Positions 13,314 through 22,837 of a stretch of DNA of 64,000 nt are shown piece after piece. The position numbers were made by a program, and so were the translations under genes. Origin of the DNA: Aquilaria yunnanensis (Eukaryota; Streptophyta; Magnoliopsida; Malvales; Thymelaeaceae). The notes beneath the pieces were generated by a model. That model was not told the origin of the DNA. It worked only from the letters and a program-made list of their open reading frames with translations, and did not search any database. Location: assembly GCA_039654915.1 (NCBI GenBank), contig CM077597.1, forward strand, positions 29,734,001-29,798,000. The letters run 5' to 3'. How positions within the stretch are numbered: position 1 is the stretch's first letter; each line of letters opens with the position of its first letter.

Positions 13314-15270
13314 TAACCTTGGGTCAACATAAACCATAACAAAAATACTAGGCATAGGTCTACTATTTGGAGTTCATTCTGCCTTTATGGGTGTTCTTAT
13401 CAGCTATTAGGTCCCACTTTTAATACCGTTTAGGATGACTCCTTTTTAACTTACTTGGGTTGTCCTTAAATCCTCCTTGGCTAACGGTGCTTTCATGGTC
13501 CTCTCTACACCCCTATTCTAGGTTATAATTTATTAGGAATCCATATATTACTCTTTTGGTCTTTAAGGTTCATGTTAGCTCTTGAACTTCGACCAATTTA
13601 CCAAAACCAATGGACTCCCTTTTTTAAGGAACCAGTCCCTCAAAGACAACTTCATGATTATGAGAACTGTGGGTTATGGTTCTCAACCTTTATTTAACAA
13701 ACTTCTTATAATTACTGCAAGTCCTTAGGGCACCACTTACTTTTTCTTCACTCGCAATTCCAAGTTCTTAAAGTTAACTCTTAGATTTATAAGCCCTCTT
13801 ACCTTAGTTGCAGGTGCTTGGAGAATTCAATGTTGCCTTAGTTGGTAACCCTTAGTAACTAGTGTGCAACAATTCTTAGAATTGGACCGGTCATAACTAT
13901 CTTAAAGCTGTTATTCCTTAAACTGTCCTTATAGTACCTAAAGTAATCCTTACACCATAAGTGCAAGTTTGATCAACCTAAGGCTCAACTCATGGCATGA
14001 CTTACCAACTCTTTCGTGAAAGTCACCTTTACCATCAGGATACTTCCAAGGGTTGGCATGGTTAAGTTAGCTCTTATGCCCTTAACCATTCCTCTTCCTA
14101 AGCATTGCCACACAAATCAATAAACCGTAACCGTAGATCACTGCAAACTTGCTACCCCGAAGCTTTTATAAAAACCTTAACCACTCTAAAGGTCTAATAA
14201 AAACTTACCCTATTTAGGCTCTTATGGGTTCACATACCCACACTTCTTCGCAATCCTAACTTTCTATGTAGGTTAGTAACAACCACAGACATAGTAATTT
14301 AAACAACAAAAACTATTTTCCACTATGCTATAAACTCAAAGGTACCTGTTTTTGTTGTCAGCCCCTTAACCAATCAATTGGTCTGAGTAAGTCTTTTTGG
14401 TTGCCTTTAAGCAATGGAAGTGCTTCCCCAATGACTAAGTCATTCTTAAACTTTGCCTTGTTTTGGCCTTGACCTCAAACATATTCATGCCCTTAGTCCT
14501 TTACCTTCTTGGTTTCCATGCACAGGGCATATAGCCCCCATTTTTTTGTTAGTATTATTCTTCCTTAGTTATTCCTTGGCGTACATGGACTCCAAATTAA
14601 ATGATCCTTACCTGAGCTCTTACTTCGATCCTCAACTTACTTTGGGGTGGAGATGTTATTCTCTTGGCCTAGGTATACTTATAGTCCTAGTGCACCTTAG
14701 CCCTTACCCCAAGGCCTAACGCTCTCTTGGTGTCCATGTTGCCCCTTGCCTTTGGGTATTAATGGTTTACTTGGCCTCGGTGCACCCTAAGTAACTTAGT
14801 GCTCCTTGGCCTTTATGCTTGGGCTCTTCGATTACTCATCAAATTCTGTCCTTATCTACATAACCGCAGACATTTCCTGGACCATGGTCTCGCTCTTAGG
14901 GTGGGGATTCCTCCTTTGGTCTTAGTGTACTAGTAGGCCTTAGCGCACTTCAACCCATACCCCGTTAGGCATCGACCACAATCTGCCCTCCTTCGAGGGT
15001 TAGTATGCTCATTGGGTTACTTATGTCATAATGCTATTGGGAATGTACAACAAAATCACCACATTTCCTAAAAATAACACCATAGGGCCACTCGAACCTT
15101 TGCTTGGTCCTTTGCCTCAATACAAGCAGCTTATCGGGTTCTCGCTAATGTACCTGTAACCAAAGCCACATGACAACTCTAACAATACTTATAAGTAGTA
15201 CTAACCACACCTAGCACAAGGATACACTTGGATCTTAGTCACTTATTGCATGTACTAGAACCATCGACCT

Positions 15271-15282
15271 GCTCTGATACCA
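15271..15282 (-). other. Primer-binding site of LTR element, copy 2
   Basis: Minus-strand TGGTATCAGAGC, a perfect match to the common plant initiator-tRNA-Met PBS. It lies two bases inside the LTR edge at 15285. Confidence 0.85.
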
Positions 15283-15284
15283 AC

Positions 15285-17934
15285 TGTGGCGGAACAAGGT
15301 CTTAATACCCTTATTTGCTAACATCGATAGACTCTTTGTGAACTATGATCCCACATAAGTTACAATTGGCTAGTTATTACTCATGAAGTATCTTAAATTA
15401 TTATGTGCAACTAGTTACTTAGCCCACCTTGTGTAGAAAATATGCATGCATGATCCTGGCTATACAATATCAATTAAATAAGTAATCTATAAAAAAATAG
15501 TGCCATGGCCTTTATAATTAAAGAAACAAATTAAATCAGGCCAACATGTAAAACAATTTGTTGCTTTAACTTCAAGTAACAAATATATGCATACATCTCA
15601 ATCTTATATGTACTCAAATGTAACCCTAGTGTTACACATACTGATGAACACTAGTAGAGGCAAACTCTTTGTATGCAAATACCATACATATAGAAGAAGT
15701 AACATATATTTACTAAGATCCATCCTTAGCTCTTTACCCAAGCAAGCTAGCTTCAAGTAATAAGTCGCACTTTCCTTGTACTCACTTGGCGTCAAATTGA
15801 AAGGTAAATACCTTGGTCAATACTAGCTTATGTCTCAAGTAGCTTAGAAACTTAAAATTTTTTACTTAAAGAGTACCTTCTAGCCAATAAAACTTAGCCG
15901 TAATAGTTGTCTCTTATCAACTACTAAGCCAAACTAGCCCGCTTAATACTTGCACAACACTTAACAAGTGAGTACACGAAAGTACGTAGTAAGGGATTCA
16001 ACACCTGTAGGGGAAACATATGCAAGCATGCAAAACATAACAAATACACATATAATATACAAAACAATTAAACAACAAACAACACAACTGGAAACAAGAA
16101 AAGAACAACAAATAAAGCAAATAATGTATAGATTGATGGATGGATGGATGGAAAATGCACGTGCAAATGCGCTTAGGACTTCTTTACACTCGTAAGTGCT
16201 AAATTTATTGTGAGCTCTTACGGCTGGGGGGCTTGGATGCTGGTCCTTATATCTTATGCTAGCATTTAACCAACCCTATGAAATCCTCTTACATGCGCCT
16301 TAGAGAAAGTCATTGCCTACCCAACCTAGCCCGTTACTTAGAGTAAGTCGTCACTTGCTCCCCTCTTAGCTATCTCTTCCCCTAAACTTATTGTGTAGGG
16401 TAGCCACCTTATGTGATCTGACTTGCCAAGCTCTTGGAGCTTAGCTTAGGGCTCCTTAGTGGCTTACTTACCAAACCATAAGATTTGGTTGTGATCATCT
16501 TAGTTTTCCTCTTCATTGCCCGAATGTCTAAGACCGCCCACTAGGGCCAATGAATCTGAAACATGCCTTAATCCCTTTACCATTTCCTTAACAACTTGAA
16601 CACTTTAACCACTTTAGCCACCCTACCTTACCCTAGTTTAACCACACCACTTAGCTACCACTTAAATAATGCATAATTCCTGACTTAGAAATATGTTCTA
16701 GACCCAACTGAAGCTACAAAATATCTTGAAATGGCTTAGTGATGATAACTGAGAGATTGAGCTATTTTTAGGGTTCCCTCAGCTTAAGGGGCTTGGGCCT
16801 TGGCGAGTCATTGGCGATGGGTCGGTAAAGGCAAAAACTCCCTGGTTGCCTCGAGCATCATTGGCAATGCGTTCTCACCATACCAATGCATTTTCAGCAT
16901 TTTTTGATCATGTTCTATCTTGCACAAAACTTGCTCAATCTTTTAATCCTCAAAGCCAATTCACATGAGTCTTGTTTCTACTTTATTCCAACATGTAATA
17001 CTGCATTTCTATGCATTATCTAAGTTAAATTAACTTAAATCCCTTACCTCAATTTATCCTCAAAGCAAGTAACATAAGCACAAATGAGCTTAACGAAGTT
17101 TTTTTGAGTTCCAAACTTGAATTCAACTAAGTTGGACACCAAGGGCACAAAATTAAGACCATTTTTAACAATTTAACAAGCTTATAACTAACCCACAAGG
17201 ATCATAGAAGCTTAACTGAACCAAAAACTTGCAAGAATAATTTTAAATACACCAAATACATCAAAGATGAGCTATGAGCTTATTGGGATAGCTTTGGGAC
17301 ATTTAGTTTTCATGAAATTTTGTGTGATTTGGGAGTTTAAAGATAGAAAGCTATGGAGGAGAGGCAGCCATGAAAATGGTGGATGAAGGAGATAATGAAT
17401 AGTTTCATCTCTTCAAATTATATAATAAACTACTCTCACTTAGCCCATTTTTGCTCATCATGTCACTTTGGCCCCAAATCTTGTTTTTATTGAACTTGGG
17501 CCACTTGAGCCTCCACTAAACCATCTATTTTAGTCCCAAGAAATGTTTTTCATGCTTGTACACTTAGCCTCTTAGCTTTGTTAAGCTATCTTTAGCCTCT
17601 TAAGACATAATAGCTCAATTTTCATACTTGGTGCATTTTTAACCCTTAACTTCCACTTTCGGTTTAAATGGCTAGAAACACTTATGGTCTTTACTTATTT
17701 ATCTAAAAACATTTGCATGAACCTAATTCCACTAAAATTATGGTTATGCCACTGACTTTGGCTAAAATTACCATTTTTTCCTTTTCACCCCTTAGATGCC
17801 AATTATACTTTGGAACTCAACTTATCCTTACTTAAGTTGCTTTCCTTGCTTAATAAAAATTATTTGAGGAAAATAACTTGGCATTTACATACCTGGGCAT
17901 CTAAACTGGGGGAAGTACTTGGAGAGCCTTTACA
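15285..17934 (-). mobile_element. 5' long terminal repeat of large LTR element, copy 2
   Basis: TG...CA bounded 2650-bp LTR. On the minus strand it runs from TGTAAAGGC at 17934 to GTTCCGCCACA at 15285, followed by the PBS. Homologous to 5202-9424. A GATG microsatellite (near 16131-16152) is shared with the other copy. The five bases outside (minus-strand TAGAT) should be the TSD, but the matching end of the element was lost with the truncation near 3622. This is the upstream LTR of the array, so transcription would have run toward lower coordinates. Confidence 0.75.
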
Positions 17935-20150
17935 ATCTAGTTCTCTGAATAGCAGTTAAATTCGAGTGTAAAAGGCCCCCAGTCTTGCTCATAATGTGGC
18001 TCATAATCCTATGATTCCAATACTACAGTTTCAGTCCCCGTAGATGAACCTATACAGGAATCACATCGAATAGCATTTGATCTAGTATCATATCCATCTT
18101 CCATTGCCTAAACAGGAACAACTTTCTAAAAATTATGCTCATTTGGCCTTCCAGAATTTTCAACATATCCGCCTCCAAATGAAACCGAAATAAGAACAAC
18201 CTAGATTGGATTTTTGTAACTATAGGCATCATAACTTGTTTCGACTGTGAACAAACAAACTTCCTCATATTGTCCAGAGATACCTCAGTGCCAGTCATCA
18301 TTCTAACTAGAGTCAAATGCCATTCACTACATCCTTCCCCAATTTTTTCATCACTTAGTTCAATGGCCTCAAAATTAGTTTTGCCTTCACAATACTACAT
18401 CACAAAGATCTTCGGTTGCCATATCTTCAATTACCCAAGACCAACGTCTTCCTTTACCATATGAGCCCAACTTTTCTTAACTGGGTCATAATTCCCAGAT
18501 GCACCCTCAACAGCTACAGATGCATCTGTAGGGTTTCGGGAGCCAAACAAGGATGGTGAAATTTAACCGAAACCTCCAGGATTCAAGTGAAACGGGGTAA
18601 ATCGGGTGTTCAAAAATTTTCATACCTAATTTTAGGTTGAGATCTCTCACCCAACTGTAGAGTCGAATCACAAAACCTGAATAGTTGACGTGTTCAAACT
18701 CTCTATGGTATCTACACGAGCCTTTCGGGATCACCATACTTCCACTATGTCCCAGCAGATGCGTTTCTCTTGCGCTCGCAGTGCTAGCATGCGTCCTCCA
18801 AGGAATTGTAAGAGAAGAGTGTGGCTGTCCTTTTGGGAGGCTGGGGCAAGAAGCTACGAATTTCTCACTAAAAGTTGTATTTATAGTGAGACTCAACTTC
18901 CAGGCCTAATAGGTTTCAAAGCCTTAATCTAATTAGGCTTCAATTTCGGGTTTAATAATGGCTCAACTTTTGGGCCCATTATTAATAAGAAATTATTGTG
19001 AAACCATAACCCAAATAATTAGCCCATGCACTCTAATGATCCAAATAGCTCTATGTGTGCGACCCAATAGGCTCTTACCACGTTGGAAATAATCATAAAT
19101 CGCATCTATGATCATAAGCAATGAGCGGTGTCTAGCAACACATTATTGCTACCCAAGTGACAAGATTGTCGGTGATTTGACTAAACCTTTATGATCATTA
19201 CCGATATATGCCATTGTCTCTTTGCCCAAGATATCAAGACTAAGCACAAGACATGGAATGTGTCACTCTCGTATAGCCCAATCTTTGGTTTCTTGATTAC
19301 CGAGTAGAACAACTTAAACTGATGACATTGATATTGTATATCAACTCATCCGAGTATGGCCATGCATTTTTCTAAGTCTTACTCTATCAAGGGGCCCCAA
19401 AGATATCACTCCCGTTACATAGGAGGGACAAATCCCATCTTGATCATACAAATCCCTCCACATGATATGTGACATACCCAATGACCTCCTTCAAGTTCAC
19501 TCAGTCATGAGCAACAAAGGGAAGTATCAAAGTATGTGACTCACTTATAGGAAACCTTGAAAATCTTAGGTCGAAGGACTACATATACCATGATCATTAT
19601 GAGAATCACTTATGACACTCATATAACAATCCATGTAGTATTCTAATGGTGGGTCAGTCTAGTAACAAATTCTCCAACTTGTACCCATATGTAGACTACA
19701 TATATCATATTAGTCTCCACATATGCTAGTCGTTATGTATCATTAAAACCCGCTCCACAATAATACTAGACTGGGGACATTTAAGAATATCATTATTCTA
19801 TGGTTACAATTATGTTTATTACGTTACGTAGAAACAAAACAACAAACATAATTGTTGGATTAATGTCTTAATTAAATATCATGACTTAATGTGCAAAAAT
19901 ACAATCATCTCATGATTGGCTTTTAGGAACAAACACTAAGAGCATCATCTTAGATCTTTTACCAACATCATATGGATCTTTTACCAACATTAGATTGATC
20001 ATTGTCCAATCCCATCTAAACTTCATTCTCGGAAACAACAATCCCTCTCATCTTAAACTTACGACCTTCTCCACCATGGCCGTCGCATGGCCTTAGTTGA
20101 TGCCACTCCATCTGACCGCCCTAATGTTCAAAATCAAAACCCTAGTTTAT
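17935..20150 (-). pseudogene. LINE ORF1-like (DUF4283) gag relic
   Basis: Minus-strand frame 18316-18050 reads like the DUF4283 domain found in plant L1-type LINE ORF1 and related CCHC proteins. An F-R-F then EADMLKILEG block is followed by a W-K-M-D block and a V-I-P-V end. Upstream of it, about 18520-18320, a frame with KKSWAH and SDEKIGEG blocks continues the N-terminal part. The relic is split by the solo LTR at 18527-19907. Minus-strand sequence from about 20140 to 19908 may be the 5' part (an AAACCCTA-type leader, then broken frames). The 3' part (zinc knuckle, endonuclease, RT) is missing, apparently cut at the LTR element edge at 17934. Stops and frame changes make it non-functional. 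Domain assignment is from motif wording only. Confidence 0.5.
18527..19907 (-). mobile_element. Solo LTR, 1.38 kb, inverted copy
   Basis: Reverse-orientation copy of 11932-13313, starting TGATTGTATTTTTGC at 19907 and ending CCCGAAACCCTACA at 18527. Similarity is high along the full 1381 bp. Flanking five-base pairs do not match as a TSD; the only shared sequence is CATCT, straddling each edge. It interrupts the DUF4283-like relic. Open frames inside it (18507-18896 and others) have counterparts in the other copy and are LTR sequence, not genes. Confidence 0.75.
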
Positions 20151-20424
20151 TTTTTGTAAGGAATGGATCTTTTTTTTTTTTCAATTAAGATAAATCAATT
20201 TTGATTTTAAAAGGAAAAGAATGTTAGTTAGGATAATTATCTCTAATTTGTAGATTTCATTCGTAACCAAAATCAAGGAGATTGAGATAACTATAGTGAT
20301 TATCAAAATAAATTTAGAGTCGATTCATTTTAACTTAAGACAACATAATATAGAATGGCTTGTTTGGAAGATACAACAATGCAATGTGAAAATACAACTA
20401 GCATATAGTTGGAGGGAAAACAGA

Positions 20425-20890
20425 GCAGGGAAGAAATTAGTTTCTATTATATGAGTGTGTGAAGTTCCTACTATATGAAACTAAATTTCTAATGTACAAA
20501 ACTAGATTCTCGTTATTAGAAATTGAGAAACTTATGTAAGAAACAAGTTTCTATTGTATGAGAGTAAAATTCCTATTGTTTGAAACTGTGATACTATTAA
20601 ACAAATCTAGATTCCTATTATATAAATGTAAACTTCTCAACTTACTAAATTAAATTTTTGATGTAAAAAATTGGGTTTTATGTTTTAAAAAATTGGAATA
20701 TTAATGTAAGAAACTTGATTTGCTATTATATGAAATTAAGTTCTTGTTATACAAAAATGAGTTCATATTATATAAAATTGAACCTTTTTTATAAAGTCTG
20801 ACAAAAACTCTACTAATAAGAAATTGAATTTTCAATGTATGGAATTGATTGCCTTTTATATGAATTTCAGATCCTAATGTATAAAATTCT
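20425..20890. repeat. Degenerate AT-rich minisatellite
   Basis: Repeated variants of a roughly 28-32-bp unit such as ttcctattatatgaaatt followed by an aaa-ttg-t variable part, in many diverged copies. No coding frame. Confidence 0.6.
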
Positions 20891-20927
20891 CCAAATATAA
20901 TCATTTGTAGCAAAATAAATGAATAAG

Positions 20928-20928
<1 letters not shown>

Positions 20929-20993
<65 letters not shown>
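20929..20993. repeat. (TA)n microsatellite
   Basis: About 31 uninterrupted TA dinucleotides. The long Tyr-Ile open frame crossing it is an artefact of this repeat. Confidence 0.98.
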
Positions 20994-20998
<5 letters not shown>

Positions 20999-21413
20999 AT
21001 TATCACACTTTTCTTTCTAAAAGAAGTCTTTTCAATAATTACTATATTTATCATTATTGAAAAGAAAGTTTATATCAATTGTCCCAAAAAATGGGTGTCA
21101 TATTTCTAATTGACTTCAATTTTCATTTTCTTTTCTAATCTAATTTTTGTGCATAAGAGAAAACCTATCATTTAGATCACTTGGATTCAGGGGCGTATTT
21201 ATGTAGGGACGGGGGTGGCAGCTGCCTCGCCTAGAATTTTTGAAAATTTTATGGGGTAGGCAGTATATGTGATGTAATTGTAGGAAAATTAAAGTTAGGT
21301 ACCTATATGTAAGTTTTAAAATTAATGGAGGACTTTTATATGTTTTAATCTTTTTTTAAATGATTTTAATGAATCTAGATCTGGTGCGTTTCTTTTCTTT
21401 TCTCTTTTAGTTT

Positions 21414-22647
21414 GGGAAATTTGCAGGAATCCCCTTAGGGTACGCCCTAACCTACGCTTACCCCCTGGATATTCCAAAACCTACACTTACCCCCCTCTTT
21501 GCTAACTCTGTAACTGTTCACATTGATGTTGGGCCCCATCATAACTTACAATTTTTGTAAACCCAAAACTACCCCATGCTGATTGTATTCTCTCTATCAA
21601 CCCAAATTTGTCACCCATTTGCTCCAATCCCCAAACCGTACATGAGCATATGTACCCTGATTCCTTGAAACACTTTCCAGGAGAAGCCATTCCACGCACG
21701 GCTGCAGGACCTACTCTGCTGCTCATGAAATACAAGAACTGGGCTTCCACAATGAACCACCATGATTCATTCAGCATGACGGCTTCGACCACCAGTTCCC
21801 AGTCCAGCTCCAGTATCAGCAGCCAGCTAAAAATCAAGTGCAGAGCCACAACTACCACCGAACTTGGCAATGGGGAAGTTTTGTGTGTAAGTGAACAACT
21901 GCAGGGTCATCCATATCGAGAGCATCTGTACATTTGGCTTAGATTCGAAAACCTTGTAGAAGCAATTCATCCCCATTTGGACCAAGGAGCTCCACCACCT
22001 CATCAGAATCCTACACAGGAAATCGAAATCCAATGAAAAAAGAACCTCACTTCATTGGAATCCTACTTGGGAAATCAAACTCATGGGTATGATGCTTGAC
22101 ATCTTGGACCATGTCTTGATCATCCATTTGTTTGGGAACAGATGCAATCGCCCGAGGTCTTGAATTTGGGGATTGGAATGGATTTTAGTTTAATTTAGCA
22201 GAATTTCGACAACAGGTCTTGATCATCCATCATCTTTTCCCACCCTTTCATTATCTATCAAAAGTAAGAGGCGAACCTAGCGAGCCAATTTCGGATAAGT
22301 AGCCTTAATTTCTTTGGGGGAGACAGATTTGAGAACATCAAGAGTGCCATAATGGACTCTAAAAGTATAGACTGATGCGGAACCTAGAGGCGGAAGCAAA
22401 GGAAGACCAAGGGCCAGGGAGGGAAACCTCCGTTGTTGGAAGAGAAAACTAAACGGCTGTGAAACGCAGTGGAAGAGAGCATTAAGGGGCAGTTTCGGGT
22501 TTACAAATTTTAAGATGTTATGGAGCCCACCGTCAAAGTGGTTCCAGTGACTAAGTTAGCTAAGAGGGGGATAAGTGTAGATTTTGGAATATAGAGGGGG
22601 ATAAGTATAAGTTAGGACTTAGTAGAGGGGGGTTTTGTAAATTTCCC
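21414..22647. mobile_element. Pack-MULE-like element nested in the hAT
   Basis: Long imperfect terminal inverted repeats of about 100 bp start GGGAAATTTGCAGGAAT on the left and GGGAAATTTACAAAACC on the reverse complement of the right. A perfect 9-bp TSD (TTTTAGTTT at 21405-21413 and 22648-22656) is the Mutator hallmark. No MULE transposase is present. The interior (about 21530-22500) is richer in GC and long frames than the surroundings. It includes a recognisable chloroplast J-protein fragment at 22277-22482, hence Pack-MULE-like. The rest of the interior, including the 142-codon plus-strand frame 21608-22036, I could not assign. Confidence 0.85.
22277..22482 (-). pseudogene. Captured first-exon fragment of a chloroplast J-protein (DnaJ11-like)
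   Basis: Starting at ATG 22482-22480, the minus strand reads MLSSTAFHS and a Ser/Arg-rich stretch like a chloroplast transit peptide. After a frame change it reads SASVYTF, then TLDVLKSVSPKEIKATYPKLAR and stops at 22279-22277. The final block corresponds to helices I and II of a J-domain (pattern YxVLxV...S.KEIKxxYxxLA). The HPD tripeptide and everything after it are absent. The layout of transit peptide followed at once by a J-domain matches small plastid J-proteins of the DnaJ11 kind. It lies between MULE terminal repeats, so it is best explained as gene capture. One frameshift and the missing HPD make chaperone activity impossible. The residual doubt is the short length. Confidence 0.58.
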
Positions 22648-22837
22648 TTTTAGTTTTACAGAGATAGAGCGCCCCCTGTTTGTGATTAGTGATTACAATT
22701 TGCAAAGGCTCCTAACGTGGCGGCGGCGTGCTAGTGTGCTACGTGATTTACTCTTCTCTTTTTATTTTTAACGGTAACCGTCGACGGCCAGCCCCCCGCC
22801 CCCTAGTCTATAATCTTGGCTATGCCCTGCTTGGATT

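Larger units (their letters stand above)
9425..15284 (-). mobile_element. Internal region of the large LTR element (non-coding, LARD-like)
   Basis: Lies between the LTRs at 15285-17934 and 5202-9424. Apart from the solo LTR at 11932-13313 it gives about 4.4 kb of internal sequence. Both strands are full of stops, with no gag zinc knuckle, protease, RT, RNase H or integrase motif, so I regard it as a large non-autonomous retrotransposon derivative. Small open frames such as 9336-9563 or 11078-11302 look like chance. The leader portion 13711-15284 is duplicated at 3623-5201. The sequence before the 3' LTR (minus-strand AAAGGAACAAAAA) is only a weak polypurine tract. Confidence 0.6.
21188..22829. 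mobile_element. Non-autonomous hAT element with perfect 8-bp TSD
   Basis: Ends CAGGGGCGTA and (reverse complement of the right end) CAGGGCATAG, typical hAT-type terminal inverted repeats. It is flanked by the perfect 8-bp duplication CTTGGATT at 21180-21187 and 22830-22837. Removing the nested MULE leaves only about 400 bp, so the hAT is a small MITE-like derivative with no transposase. Its subterminal regions are GC-rich (gggacgggggtggc on the left, the complementary composition on the right). Confidence 0.88.

Noticed and set aside
18507..18932. Overlapping frames of 74-129 codons with counterparts at 12929-13155
   Set aside because: Both sets lie in the transcribed-looking part of the solo LTR, in several frames at once. 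LTR sequence, not genes.
20701..21054. 117-codon frame with a long Tyr-Ile run
   Set aside because: Created by the (TA)n microsatellite and neighbouring AT-rich repeats.
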